A program made the position numbers and the translations under genes. DNA of 64,000 bases from Microcoleus vaginatus HSN003 (GTDB taxonomy: Bacteria > Cyanobacteriota > Cyanobacteriia > Cyanobacteriales > Microcoleaceae), in contig NZ_CP031705.1 in NCBI RefSeq assembly GCF_022701255.1, positions 1,178,001 to 1,242,000 on the forward strand, in the 5' to 3' direction. How positions within the stretch are numbered: the stretch's first letter is position 1; each line of letters begins with the position of its first letter. Shown here piece by piece: positions 9,839 through 20,230 of the stretch. The notes beneath the pieces were generated by a model that worked only from the letters and a program-made list of their open reading frames with translations, did not search any database and was not told the DNA's origin.

Positions 9839-10933
9839 CTAAAGCATTTCCTTCAAAACTTGTATAATCAAATCCCCATCCACCCGATCGCTCACAGCAG
9901 CCTCACCCAAGCGCACCGGCAGCACAAATCGCACCTTGCCATCCTGCACCTTCTTATCAAGTTGCAAAGTATGCAAAATTTCTTCAACATCCACACCAGC
10001 CGGCAATTTGGCAGGTAAACCCGCTTTTTCAATCAAAGCAGACTGGCGGCGATCGCACTCAGCATCCCACATTCCCAACTCCACAGCCAATCGGCTTGAT
10101 GCAGCCATGCCGATTGCTACTCCTTCCCCGTGATTGATCACCTTGTAATTGGTCAAACTTTCCACAGCATGACCGATTGTGTGTCCGTAATTTAAAATCG
10201 CCCGCAAACCCGATTCCTTCTCGTCTTTGCTAACCACCTCAGCCTTAGCTTGGCAAGACCTAATCAAAATTTCTGCCAACAAATCCGCCTTCACATAGCG
10301 CATTTGATCCAAACGCTTGCACTTCTCCAACTTCCCGAACAATTCAGCATCCCAAATCACCCCGTACTTGATAACTTCCGCCATCGCCGAACGAAACTCC
10401 CTCGCCGGCAGAGTTTTGAGTACATCCGGGTCAATTAACACCAAACGTGGCTGGTGAAAAGCCCCGATTAAATTCTTCCCTAAAGGATGATTTACCCCCG
10501 TTTTGCCACCAATAGAAGCATCAACCATCGCCAGCAGCGAAGTCGGAACCTGCACGACATTAATTCCCCGCAGCCAAGTCGCCGCAGCAAAACCCGTCAT
10601 ATCGCCCACAACCCCGCCGCCCAAAGCCACCATTGTCGAGGAACGTTCTAAACGGTTTGCCAAAGCCGCACCATAAATTTTCTGCACCGAATTTAAAGTT
10701 TTGTACTGTTCTCCCGGTGGTAAAATGCAGCTACTGACTTCCAGACCGGCCGATTCGAGGGCTGCTGTTGCTCTTTCGCCGTACTGCCGAAAAATGGACT
10801 GATTCGACACCAGCAGCACTTTTTTGCCCAAACTTAGATCCCCCATCAGACTGCCGAGTTCGTCTAAACCGCCCGATCGCACGCAAATATTGTAAGATTG
10901 TGGCCCCAAGTCAACTTTAATTATCGATTGCAT
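9839..10933 (-). CDS. aroB: 3-dehydroquinate synthase
   Basis: AroB converts DAHP to 3-dehydroquinate, the second shikimate-pathway step, using NAD and a divalent metal. The NAD region [16 protein letters not shown] is near residue 105-120, [16 protein letters not shown] near 131-146, and the metal-binding residues lie in [17 protein letters not shown] and [10 protein letters not shown]. Length (364 residues) is normal. The promoter side (10934-10980) runs straight into a mobile RNA element, so the distance to any older upstream sequence is disturbed. Confidence 0.97.
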   Translation of the reverse strand: MQSIIKVDLGPQSYNICVRSGGLDELGSLMGDLSLGKKVLLVSNQSIFRQYGERATAALESAGLEVSSCILPPGEQYKTLNSVQKIYGAALANRLERSSTMVALGGGVVGDMTGFAAATWLRGINVVQVPTSLLAMVDASIGGKTGVNHPLGKNLIGAFHQPRLVLIDPDVLKTLPAREFRSAMAEVIKYGVIWDAELFGKLEKCKRLDQMRYVKADLLAEILIRSCQAKAEVVSKDEKESGLRAILNYGHTIGHAVESLTNYKVINHGEGVAIGMAASSRLAVELGMWDAECDRRQSALIEKAGLPAKLPAGVDVEEILHTLQLDKKVQDGKVRFVLPVRLGEAAVSDRVDGDLIIQVLKEML

Positions 10934-10974
10934 ATTTATCTAATTTAGATATTAGATTTTAGATTATCAGAAAA

Positions 10975-11420
10975 TTGGGTTGAAAACCCCGTCACTTCGA
11001 CGGATTAATGTCGATATAGTGTCGCTCTAGTATGGCATACTAGAGATAGCACAGGCTGAAAAACCGCTATCACAAGACAATATAAATCTGGGGTGTCCCC
11101 ACTTGACAGGATAGGAAGTAGTAATGCGTAGTGGATGGCGATAACCACGATAAACAGAGCTAGGGTAGCGAATGAGCACCCGTTAAAGGGCAAAATCAAA
11201 TACTTGATATTCAAGTTGTACCGTAGGGCATACGGAAACAAGGGGAGCAATCCTCTAAAGCTTGCGGAGATAAGCCCGCTGGGACTCCTCTAAATTAGAC
11301 TCGAAACTTAGTTCTATTGAACGGGTTTTTGGTTTAAGTAGTGCCGAAAGGATAGAGAGTTTTAAGGTGTATCAGTGAACCAAGAATCCCCACCCATTAA
11401 GGCAGGGGAGTGTCAAAGGT
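10975..11420 (+). mobile_element. ORF-less IS200/IS605-type element carrying a HEARO/IscB-type RNA
   Basis: The segment has no protein gene but ends (about 11388-11417) with the motif CAAGAATCCCCAC...GGGAGTGTCAAA, the same right end that closes the TnpB element at 45645-45680 on the other strand. Upstream of that end is a dense array of short palindromes that I recognise as HEARO (IscB omega-RNA) sequence. In full IscB elements the order is left end, RNA, iscB, right end; here the gene is missing. The element sits between aroB and petL and ends about 30 bases before the petL start. Exact left boundary is uncertain. Mobilisation in trans by a TnpA encoded elsewhere is inference. Confidence 0.6.
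10979..11345 (+). ncRNA. HEARO-like RNA (IscB-associated omega RNA)
   Basis: Paired elements that can be seen directly are CTCTAGTAT/ATACTAGAG near 11027-11049, CCGTA/TACGG around the GGGCA loop near 11221-11235, CACCCGTTAAAGGG near 11178 and GGGGAG/CTCCTC long-range pairing near 11241-11292. The strings GAGCACCCGTTAAAGGGC, CCGTAGGGCATACGGAAAC and CTCGAAACTTAGTT match my memory of the HEARO family; a covariance search would settle it. In IscB systems the guide is the 5' end of the RNA and is taken from sequence just outside the left end, here the aroB-proximal bases near 10950-10985. Confidence 0.55.
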
Positions 11421-11450
11421 CTTTTTATTGATTGTTTTGGAGAAATGGCA

Positions 11451-11552
11451 ATGACTCTTAGCGGAGCAATAACTTATTTTGGGATTTTTGGCGGCATGAT
11501 TGGCTTGGCAACAGTGCTGATGTTTGGTCTGCGGGCTGTCAAACTCATCTAA
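11451..11552 (+). CDS. petL: cytochrome b6f complex subunit PetL (candidate)
   Basis: A 33-residue open frame encodes one membrane helix and ends in RAVKLI, much like cyanobacterial PetL proteins, which end in a basic residue, a small residue and KLI or similar. PetL is a small single-span subunit that stabilises the b6f dimer in thylakoids. The start at 11451 is chosen because GGAG at 11439-11442 lies eight bases upstream; an in-frame ATG at 11445 is too close. The mobile RNA element ends about 30 bases before the start codon, so the native promoter has been displaced or replaced. Assignment rests on length, topology and the C-terminus only. Confidence 0.62.
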   Translation: MTLSGAITYFGIFGGMIGLATVLMFGLRAVKLI

Positions 11553-11877
11553 TTTGCTAATTTAGATGTCTGAACCAGAGTATTTAATCTCTGGCAAAAG
11601 TATCAGTCCGACAAAGTATTTGCGCCAAAAATCTCTGATTAAATCTGTAGATTGACGGCGTAAATGCTTTGTTTTATAGAACTAGATCCTATAATTCCCT
11701 ACTTTAATACTTGATACAAAGTAATTTAGTTAATGCTTCAATCTAAAATCTAAAATCTAAAATCTAAAATCCCTCGATTCCCCAATTATTCGTCTTGAGA
11801 ATGAAGGAGCGATCGCACTTGTTGTAAAACTCGATCGCTCCTGATTAATTACAAGATTCGTTCTAATTGAGTCGATC
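11553..11877. other. intergenic region with AATCTAA heptamer repeat
   Basis: No gene is seen. At 11740-11773 the heptamer AATCTAA is repeated about five times in tandem; similar runs occur at 13313-13346, 23091-23144 and 34447-34486. Short tandem heptamers are a known feature of filamentous cyanobacterial genomes. Confidence 0.6.
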
Positions 11878-12000
11878 TGAGATGTTGCACCATTCTCGCT
11901 TAACAGGCAAGATGCCTGTTCCACAAGAGATGAATTTTATTGTGGAACAGGCCGGAAAGCCTGTTCCTAAACAAGTAATTAACAATGGTGCAACATCTCA
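11878..12000. mobile_element. MITE-like 123-bp palindromic element
   Basis: Perfect 17-base terminal inverted repeats (TGAGATGTTGCACCATT at 11878-11894, complement at 11984-12000) enclose a nested palindrome built from CAGGCAAGATGCCTG and TTGTGGAACAGG. There is no coding capacity. The short flanks just outside both arms contain GTCGATC-type sequence. Its right arm provides the stop codon of the leftward gene that ends at 11998. Related internal motifs occur near 36270-36310, 60340-60400 and 61030-61150. Confidence 0.7.
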
Positions 12001-12213
12001 GGTCGATCGAACTTCTGCCAATTTCTCAGCCCCGGTCGTATCAAAAACGATCGCCTGTTTAGCCGCCGGCAACAACCGCCGTAAAATCTGGAGATATCCC
12101 TCTGCATCACCTCGACGGTGGAACCTAGCCACAACCAATCGCTGCATATTTGGCAATTGCCGCACGATACACCAGGGATGAGTGTTTAATTGGGGCTTTG
12201 ATGTTGGTATCAT
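11998..12213 (-). CDS. small conserved hypothetical protein
   Basis: The 71-residue product carries HPWCIVRLLP-like sequence (HPWCIVRQLPNMQRL) followed by VVARFHRRGDAEGYLQILRRL, a pattern I recall from short conserved cyanobacterial proteins with no known role. The ATG at 12213 is preceded by GGAAGGA at good distance; a GTG at 12231 has no such site. The stop codon lies inside the terminal repeat of the adjoining MITE-like element, so the C-terminus may have been altered by that insertion. Confidence 0.6.
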   Translation of the reverse strand: MIPTSKPQLNTHPWCIVRQLPNMQRLVVARFHRRGDAEGYLQILRRLLPAAKQAIVFDTTGAEKLAEVRST

Positions 12214-12348
12214 AGGGTAATCCTTCCCCACGTTCGTGGGGTGTGGTAGAAAAAGCGATCGCCCTTAAGTTTTCGAGGCTAGGAGGGCGATCGTTTTCAG
12301 TGTACATAGATATCATCTGTTGCATACGCATCAATGTCAAGTTAAAAC

Positions 12349-12561
12349 ATGGGATACGTTAGACTGCGGATTCGAGAACTAGCTGAGCAAAAGGGTTGGA
12401 CACTAAAGCAAGTTGCCGATCGATCCGGAGTTAATTACAACACTGTCAGAAGCTACGTTCAGCGCGATGCTTTGAATACAGTCGATCTTTCTGCTGTCTA
12501 CAAAATTGCCCGCGCCTTCGACGTGACAATGGAAGATTTGGTCGAGATTTTGGAAGATTGA
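12349..12561 (+). CDS. Cro/C1-type (XRE) helix-turn-helix protein
   Basis: The protein (70 residues) is almost entirely one HTH domain: RIRELAEQKGWTLKQVADRSG (helices 1-2), VNYNTVRSYVQ (recognition helix) and LSAVYKIARAFDVTMEDLVE (helices 4-5). Such small regulators bind DNA as dimers and often act as antitoxins or local repressors. No toxin-like gene adjoins it. Eleven bases after the stop a truncated second copy of its N-terminus begins (12572), pointing to an old tandem duplication. Confidence 0.9.
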   Translation: MGYVRLRIRELAEQKGWTLKQVADRSGVNYNTVRSYVQRDALNTVDLSAVYKIARAFDVTMEDLVEILED

Positions 12562-12571
12562 GGGCGCACCA

Positions 12572-12658
12572 ATGGGGCGAGTTCGACTAAAAATTCGAGC
12601 GCTGGTAGAAGAAAAGGCATTGATTTTGCAGTATAATGCAGTAGACTTTTGCGCGTGA
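12572..12658 (+). pseudogene. truncated duplicate of the HTH gene
   Basis: An open frame of 28 codons starts MGRVRLKIRALVEEKA, which aligns with MGYVRLRIRELAEQKG of the gene at 12349, then diverges and stops at 12656-12658. Only the first helix is kept, so it cannot form an HTH fold. The next gene (Uma2) begins 28 bases later. Confidence 0.55.
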
Positions 12659-12686
12659 CAAGCACAGTGAAGTCCGGTTAAAAAAC

Positions 12687-13223
12687 ATGGTTCATTCCAT
12701 TGCAACACATTCACTAGAAGAGTTTCTCGCTCAACCAAATATTGAGTCTTCGCCCGCATGGGAATTGATTGGTGGGCGGGCAGTTCAAAAAACTATGCCA
12801 ACTCTGTTTCACTCGCGACTGCAAAACAACTTGGTTAACTATATCAACGATCGTACCGATAGATTTGAAGCAGTCCCAGAATTGCGCTGCTTGATACCTC
12901 CCCATTCACCTGTGCCAGATATCGCGATCGTAGCGTGCGATCGGCTTCCTGATGAAGACGGGCCGTTTGATGGGGCGCCAGATTGGTTGATTGAAATTCG
13001 ATCGCCAAATCAAAGCACTTTAGACTTGCAGAATAAGATTCTCCTTTGCCTTAGCAATGGAACGCAATTAGCATGGTTAATAGATTTATCTCGCCAACAA
13101 GTTTGGGTATGGCAGGGCGATAACCTACCCCTAGTTTGTTCGGGAGCAGACATTTTGCCAACTTTAAGTATTGTACCAGAACTTACTGTTGATGCTGTGA
13201 TGGCAATGACGCGGCGACAATAG
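12687..13223 (+). CDS. Uma2 family (DUF820) putative endonuclease
   Basis: The protein (178 residues) shows the Uma2 layout: an N-terminal SLEEFLAQPN..WELIGGRA element, PELRCLIPPHSPVPDIAIV in the middle and DWLIEIRSPNQSTLDLQNK after it, containing the PD..EIRSPNQ core of the predicted nuclease fold. It is similar in architecture to the copy at 6442 but clearly divergent. The ATG at 12687 is the first suitable start. Confidence 0.88.
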   Translation: MVHSIATHSLEEFLAQPNIESSPAWELIGGRAVQKTMPTLFHSRLQNNLVNYINDRTDRFEAVPELRCLIPPHSPVPDIAIVACDRLPDEDGPFDGAPDWLIEIRSPNQSTLDLQNKILLCLSNGTQLAWLIDLSRQQVWVWQGDNLPLVCSGADILPTLSIVPELTVDAVMAMTRRQ

Positions 13224-13346
13224 GGGGTTTTTAACACTGAAACTCTGGATAATTGTCGCAGAATTTCGTCTGACGCGCCCTTTCCCCTAAAATAATTTTT
13301 ACTAGATCCCCAATCTAAAATCGAAAATCCCAAATCTAAAATCGAA

Positions 13347-13937
13347 ATGACTCATTCCACCGATATCGTCACCCTCGCCCGCTGGATGGCCGCCGATTTC
13401 AGCAACCAAGCCCAAGCCTTTGAAAACCCGCCATTCTTCGCCCACATCCGCGTCTGCATGAGGCCTTTACCCGTCGAAGTTCTGGATGGCCTCAGCTTGT
13501 ACCTAGAACAAGCCTACGATATTGAACTGAATGTACCGTACCGAGTCCGAGTTTTGAAATTAGTCCCGGTGGACGATCGAATCGACATCGAAAATTATGC
13601 CATAGAAAACGAAGAACAATTCTACGGCGCTGCCCGCGACCCGCAACGGCTGCAAGAAATCAAAAAAGCACAACTGACACTGCTTCCCGGCTGCACCTTT
13701 ATTACGCAGTGGACGGGCAACAGCTTCAAAGGGTCTGTCGAACCCGGAAAAGGCTGCATGGTGGTCAGAAAGGGCAAAAAAACCTATCTAGACAGCGAAT
13801 TCGAGATTGACCAAGACAAATTTATTAGCCACGATCGCGGGCGTGACCCAGAAACCGACGCCCACGTCTGGGGAGCTCTCGCCGGCCCTTTTGAATTCAC
13901 CCGCCGGGCCAGCTTCGCCGACGAAATTCCGGTTTAA
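13347..13937 (+). CDS. cpcT: CpcT/CpeT-type phycobiliprotein lyase
   Basis: CpcT attaches phycocyanobilin to a beta-subunit cysteine of phycocyanin (Cys-153) and related proteins. The sequence shows the family features: LARWMAADFSNQAQA near residue 10, FFAHIRVCMRP, LYLEQAYDIEL, YRVRVLKLVP, LPGCTFITQW, and SFKGSVEPGKGC, within a calycin-type barrel of about 196 residues. Which phycobiliprotein it serves cannot be read from sequence. It precedes sqdB in the same direction by 111 bases without clear operon logic. Confidence 0.9.
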   Translation: MTHSTDIVTLARWMAADFSNQAQAFENPPFFAHIRVCMRPLPVEVLDGLSLYLEQAYDIELNVPYRVRVLKLVPVDDRIDIENYAIENEEQFYGAARDPQRLQEIKKAQLTLLPGCTFITQWTGNSFKGSVEPGKGCMVVRKGKKTYLDSEFEIDQDKFISHDRGRDPETDAHVWGALAGPFEFTRRASFADEIPV

Positions 13938-14045
13938 TCCAAAAAAAACTCAGTCCCTCCTGGGCGAACACGCTTGATTAAAGGTTCAGAATGCACCAAT
14001 ACCTGGTACATTAACCCAGTATTGGCAAGCAAGATTCACCGTTGA

Positions 14046-15197
<1,152 letters not shown>

Positions 15198-15880
15198 GTT
15201 CTGGTATCTATTTGCGGGTAAGAGATTTTTTAACGAACCGCGAAGGCGCGAAGGGCGCGAAGCAAGAGGAAAGAAGGGAAGAAAGGAGAAGGGTTCGCAA
15301 GTTCTGAATGGATTTGGCTGTATATTACGATGATCTCTCTTTTTTATCTCTTGCTCTGTGTTCTCTGTGTCCTCTGCGGTTAATTAAAAGATTGCATCAG
15401 GTTTTTACTGCTGGCTGGTTTGGGAAGAAATCCCCTGAAAAGTCGAATTGTCATTCTGTTGCTTTTGGTGGTTCTGCCTGGATTTTCAGCGAGGGCAGTT
15501 TGTGCTTATTATTTAATAGGAGAATGAGCCGCTGTAACGCTGAGTGATCTAAATTAGTGGCGAGTTGGCGAAGGCTTATTTGTCACTTAAAAAGCAAGAT
15601 AAATTGCCGGAACAGCACAGGAAATTCACAGAATTAATTGCTTGGCAGAAAGGGTGGGATGGCTTTGAGGTGGGATAATTATATCAATTGGCATTCAGGG
15701 AATTGGCATTTTATCCCAAAAACCTCTCGCTCGGAATTAGCGGTAGTGCAACTGAAAGAAGAAGTGTAGAAAAGCAGCCGATCGCACGCAATGACTTAGC
15801 GCCCCGCGAGACAGTGTATCCTGTTACCGATGACCTTGGCCGCAGGCTATGATTATCGGCTCCCTAAATAACTTATTTTT
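15198..15880. other. eroded spacer between sqdB and sqdX
   Basis: No intact gene is seen. Two copies of a dispersed repeat occur: one near 15228-15275 (AACCGCGAAGGCGCGAAGG) and one inverted near 15343-15390 (CTCTGCGGTTAATT end); a third is near 36347-36400. At 15562-15678 a 38-codon open stretch on the plus strand (LSLKKQDKLPEQHRKF, then AWQKGWDGFEVG) looks protein-like but has no start and is preceded by a stop, so it is probably a gene relic. Confidence 0.5.
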
Positions 15881-17014
15881 ATGAAAATTGCTCTGTTCAC
15901 TGAAACATTTCTGCCAAAAATAGATGGCATTGTGACGCGCCTGATTCACACTGTAGATCACTTGCAGCGCGCGGGCGAACAAGTTCTGATATTTTCTCCA
16001 GATTACGGGATTAAAGAATACAAAGGCGCCCGAGTTTACGGTGTGGAGGGTTTGCCTTTGCCGATGTACCCGGAATTGAAAATGGCACTTCCTTCTCCGG
16101 CTGTCGGTCGCCAATTAGAGCAGTTTAAACCGGATATTATTCACGTTGTCAATCCAGCTATTTTGGGATTGGGCGGTATATATTACGGGAAAAAGTTCGA
16201 TATTCCGATTTTGGCTTCTTACCACACGCATTTGCCCAAATACTTGCACCACTATGGTTTCGGAGTCCTCGAACCTTTATTGTGGGAACTACTCAAAGGA
16301 GCGCACAACCAAGCAGAATTGAATCTGTGTACTTCTACAGCAATGGTGGAGGAATTGAGAACCCACGGCATTGAGCGAGTAGATTTGTGGCAGCGGGGCG
16401 TAGATACGGAAATGTTTGTCCCGGAATTGGCGAGTCGAGAAATGCGATCGCGCCTTTCTGCAAATAACCCAGACAGTCCCCTGTTGCTGTACGTCGGCCG
16501 CCTCGGTGCAGAAAAAGAAATCGAACGCATCAAACCAGTTCTCGCAGCGATTCCCGATGCCCGCCTCGCCTTAGTGGGAGACGGCCCGCATCGGCAAACC
16601 CTTGAACAATTTTTTGCCGGTACACCCACCAATTTTGTCGGCTACCTCAAGGGGCAAGAACTCGCAAGAGCTTACGCATCGGCCGACGCCTTCATTTTTC
16701 CCTCCCGCACCGAAACCCTGGGCTTAGTGCTCCTAGAAGCAATGGCTGCGGGGACGCCCGTAGTCGCGGCACGCAGCGGCGGAATTCCCGATATCGTCAC
16801 CGACGGCGTTAACGGATATTTATTTGACCCCGCCGACGAAGAAGGAGCACTCGCCGCCACCAAGCGTCTGTTTGCGAATCCCGAAGAACGGGAAACCATG
16901 CGCCACAACGCTCGCCGAGAAGCCGAACGCTGGGGTTGGGCCGCCGCCGCTGCACAACTGCAGCGCTACTATCAATCAGTGGTATTTGCCGAGTCCATGC
17001 CCAGAGCGGCCTAA
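15881..17014 (+). CDS. sqdX: sulfolipid synthase (sulfoquinovosyltransferase)
   Basis: SqdX transfers sulfoquinovose from UDP-sulfoquinovose to diacylglycerol, the last step of SQDG synthesis at the thylakoid membrane. It is a GT4-type enzyme (GT-B fold): N-terminal MKIALFTETFLPKIDGIVTR, acceptor-domain HTHLPKYL, donor-domain LYVGRLGAEKEIE and the EX7E motif in TETLGLVLLEA. Length (377 residues) is normal. The order sqdB then sqdX is the usual cyanobacterial one, though the gap here is wide enough that sqdX may have its own promoter. Confidence 0.95.
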   Translation: MKIALFTETFLPKIDGIVTRLIHTVDHLQRAGEQVLIFSPDYGIKEYKGARVYGVEGLPLPMYPELKMALPSPAVGRQLEQFKPDIIHVVNPAILGLGGIYYGKKFDIPILASYHTHLPKYLHHYGFGVLEPLLWELLKGAHNQAELNLCTSTAMVEELRTHGIERVDLWQRGVDTEMFVPELASREMRSRLSANNPDSPLLLYVGRLGAEKEIERIKPVLAAIPDARLALVGDGPHRQTLEQFFAGTPTNFVGYLKGQELARAYASADAFIFPSRTETLGLVLLEAMAAGTPVVAARSGGIPDIVTDGVNGYLFDPADEEGALAATKRLFANPEERETMRHNARREAERWGWAAAAAQLQRYYQSVVFAESMPRAA

Positions 17015-17596
17015 ATGTCAGGATCTGTAGCACCTTTAAACATCACCGCCGGCTTAGCTTCGCTGTTCGATCGTCAGTTGGTAATGAGGAGGGATGTTTT
17101 CAAAGACCGATCGAACTTTTTTGCTGTATAAATTACCGTCGTTATCCTGCTGTTGCGTTTACCATTAAACTATGAGTAAGCTCTGTAGGAATGCCTTGCG
17201 CGCTGCTTTCATAGCGCCCTTTACCTGACCGGATACGGTCGCCGAGTGCGCTAAAACAGTCACACCGCGCGCTGGGGCCGAGGACAGAGCGTCCAATCCA
17301 CACTGCACTCTCGATCGAACTAAAGCCTGTCACCTAATTTTCAGGCTAGCAGTTTTGCGAAATCAAGTTCAGCTTGAATTGACGAACCCTCATCAGTATC
17401 TAGGTTGTAAAGAAGATCGATCGAGCATACATAACAAGCAAACTGAAGTTGCGTGCGCCACTTTTGAACTCACGATTCATTAAAGCGACAAGCGAGTGCC
17501 GATGCGCTTGCAAACAAATTCAAGAGTTTGCACGGCTGCCGAATCTAGTGCCGATCGACCTGCGGTCAGTCTACCCCTCTGAGCAAGCAGTTAATC
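17015..17596. other. intergenic region, nothing assigned
   Basis: Short open frames in this 580-base stretch have no protein-like composition. I see no hairpin or repeat worth naming; it probably holds the promoter of the cyclase gene at 17597. Confidence 0.4.
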
Positions 17597-20230
17597 ATGA
17601 CATTCTCCAATACTGGTAGCGTTCTGGCTACACTGACTCAAGTCAATTTTATGGGGGCATTGACCTCCCGTGTTAAGAGCCTGCCAGTTCCTGAATTAGT
17701 GTGCCTGCTGGACTTTATCACGGCTGAATTTCAGCAATTTATCCGGGCGATGGACCTGATTAACAATGAAGCACTCGAAAGTCTCTTAGAGCAACTTTTA
17801 GATGCCTTCACTGTCAAAATTGGTCAAATTTTGCAAGCAGACCGGACAACAATTTTTTTGGTTGACTGCAACAAAAAACAACTATGGCACAAAACACTCG
17901 ATCCACTTGGCGAACATTTAGAAGTTCGTTTGCCTATGGATGCAGGCATTTTAGGCTACGTAGCAACAACGGGAAAATCGATCAATGTCGCCGAAGCTCG
18001 ATCGCACGAGCATTTTAATTCCGAAGTAGACGAACCACCGGGCTACCAGATCGAGACGATGCTCTGTATGCCGATTTTTAGCAGCAAGAGCCAACACGAA
18101 CCCGTAGCGGTGGTTAGACTGTTAAATAAAGCTGGTAATGTCCCTTTTAGCGAGGAAGACGAACAGCAGTTCCAGGCTTTTGCAGATTCGATCGGGATTA
18201 TTCTCGAAAGCTGTCAGTCTTTCTACGTCGTCGCCCGCAACCAGCGAGGGGTTGCTGCACTTTTGAGAGCCACCACGACTTTGGGTCAAAGTCTTGACTT
18301 GGAAACAACTTTGCGCTCGGTCATGGATCAAGCTCGCGACTTGATGCAGGCCGATCGCAGCACGCTATTTTTGTTAAATCGGGAAACCAACGAACTCTGG
18401 ACAAAAGTCGCCAAGGCTGACGGCACAACGATGATGGAAATCCGCATTCCTGCTAATAAGGGAATTGCTGGCTACGTAGCTTCGACCGGTCAACCTCTAA
18501 ACATTACAGATGCTTACGACGATCCCCGCTTTGACCCCTCTACAGACCAGCAAACGGGATACCGCACTCGGACTGTCTTGTGTATGCCCGTGCATAACGC
18601 TAAAGGTGAGCTCATCGGGGTGACTCAGCTAATTAATAAGAACCAAGGCACTTTCACCCCTTCCGACGAAGAGTTTTTGCGAGCATTTAATTCCCAAGCG
18701 GGAATGGCGTTGCAAAATTCTCAACTGTTTCAGAACGTGATGGTGGAAAAGCAGTATCAAAAAGATATGCTGCAAAGTCTTTCAGATGCAGTGATTTCCA
18801 CCGATTTACAGGGGCGAGTTGTAACGATTAACGAAGCGGCGCTGGAATTGTTGGGCTGTCCGGTAAATCAAGCTAAAAGCAAACACAATCCCCAGATTTG
18901 GGAAGATAAACTGGTGAATCGCTATGTTTGGGAAGTTGTGCCAATCGAAAATTTGCAATTTCGACTCGAAGACAGTCTCAACAATGCTGCCCGACATTAC
19001 GTTCCCGAACAAACTTTAACTGTGGGACTGTTGGTAGAAAAAACGTTAAATTCCCAACAAAAAGAAGAAGAAAGTTATATTTTGGCCGTGCCCGATCGCA
19101 CTGACCCGAATTTATATTACGCTTGGGGCGAAAACAGCGCGTGGACTGAGGAAGTAGCGCTGGCAGAATTAGCTAATGCCCAATCTCTATTTTCGCTGCG
19201 AAATTCTGCCCTGTATCACCCTTATTGTCCACTGCCCATCCCCGCCTCTAGAATTAAACTAATTGAACGTAGTTTGAATTTGACTGTCAACCCGCTGATC
19301 AATCCAGAGGGTGGCGTGCGCGGCGGTTTAGTGGTACTCGAAGACATCAGCCACGAAAAGCGGATGAAAAATACGATGTACCGCTACCTAACTCCTGGAG
19401 TCGTAGATAAAGTGATGGCCTTGGGTGAAGGCGCCATGATGGTGGGCGAACGCAAAGAAGTGACTATTTTATTTTCCGACATTCGCGGCTACACCACGCT
19501 GACCGAAAATTTGGGAGCATCCGAGGTGGTATCCCTGTTGAACGAATATTTTGAGACGATGGTGGAGGCCGTTTTCCACTACGAAGGCACTTTAGACAAG
19601 TTTATCGGCGATGCTTTAATGGCGGTTTTCGGCGCGCCCCTGCCCCTGAATCCTCCGGAAAGTCACGGTTGGATGGCGGTTCAGTCGGCTTTAGATATGC
19701 GCCGGCGTTTGAAAGAGTTTAATGATTCTCGCCCCGGTGCAGATCCGTTTCGCTTCGGAATTGGGATTAGTTCGGGAGAGGTAGTTTCGGGAAATATTGG
19801 TTCTCAAAAGCGAATGGATTACACGGTAATCGGGGATGCTGTGAATTTGAGTTCGCGATTGGAACAGCTTACCAAGGAGTACGGATGCGATATAATTTTG
19901 AGCGAATTTACATACAGTTTGTGTCCCGAAGGGATTTGGGTGCGAGAGTTGGACAAGGTGCGGGTTAAGGGCCAAAATCAGCCAGTGGGTATTTACGAGT
20001 TGCTGCAAAATAGTTGTGAACCCATGGATGGGGAAACCCTTCGGTTTTTGGAACTTTACAGCAACGGTAGGGATGCTTATATTGCTAGAAATTTTCGGAA
20101 AGCAATTAGTTGTTTTGAAGCGGCTTTAGCAATGCGACCCCGCGATCGAGCTGTGGAAGTGCACCTAGACCGATCCCTGAGCTATGTGGAAGTCCCCCCC
20201 CCGATGATTGGGATGGGGTGCATACGATGA
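17597..20230 (+). CDS. GAF-GAF-PAS adenylate cyclase (class III)
   Basis: The 877-residue protein resembles cyanobacterial cyclases of the CyaB kind. Two GAF domains (about 60-215 and 230-385) each have the LL/LINK turn; in CyaB such domains bind cyclic nucleotides. A PAS-like domain (about 395-600) follows, then a class III cyclase domain (about 620-790) with metal aspartates in LFSDIRGYTTL and FIGDALMAVFGAP, the purine-selecting lysine in LDKFIGD and the transition-state pair in AVNLSSRLE. The last ~70 residues look like a TPR hairpin. It has no membrane span. A receiver-kinase gene follows after 162 bases, so the two may share a pathway. Confidence 0.93.
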   Translation: MTFSNTGSVLATLTQVNFMGALTSRVKSLPVPELVCLLDFITAEFQQFIRAMDLINNEALESLLEQLLDAFTVKIGQILQADRTTIFLVDCNKKQLWHKTLDPLGEHLEVRLPMDAGILGYVATTGKSINVAEARSHEHFNSEVDEPPGYQIETMLCMPIFSSKSQHEPVAVVRLLNKAGNVPFSEEDEQQFQAFADSIGIILESCQSFYVVARNQRGVAALLRATTTLGQSLDLETTLRSVMDQARDLMQADRSTLFLLNRETNELWTKVAKADGTTMMEIRIPANKGIAGYVASTGQPLNITDAYDDPRFDPSTDQQTGYRTRTVLCMPVHNAKGELIGVTQLINKNQGTFTPSDEEFLRAFNSQAGMALQNSQLFQNVMVEKQYQKDMLQSLSDAVISTDLQGRVVTINEAALELLGCPVNQAKSKHNPQIWEDKLVNRYVWEVVPIENLQFRLEDSLNNAARHYVPEQTLTVGLLVEKTLNSQQKEEESYILAVPDRTDPNLYYAWGENSAWTEEVALAELANAQSLFSLRNSALYHPYCPLPIPASRIKLIERSLNLTVNPLINPEGGVRGGLVVLEDISHEKRMKNTMYRYLTPGVVDKVMALGEGAMMVGERKEVTILFSDIRGYTTLTENLGASEVVSLLNEYFETMVEAVFHYEGTLDKFIGDALMAVFGAPLPLNPPESHGWMAVQSALDMRRRLKEFNDSRPGADPFRFGIGISSGEVVSGNIGSQKRMDYTVIGDAVNLSSRLEQLTKEYGCDIILSEFTYSLCPEGIWVRELDKVRVKGQNQPVGIYELLQNSCEPMDGETLRFLELYSNGRDAYIARNFRKAISCFEAALAMRPRDRAVEVHLDRSLSYVEVPPPMIGMGCIR

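Noticed and set aside
17142-17333. 63-codon minus-strand frame in the cyclase upstream region
   Set aside because: No family-like sequence and no ribosome site; composition fits non-coding DNA.
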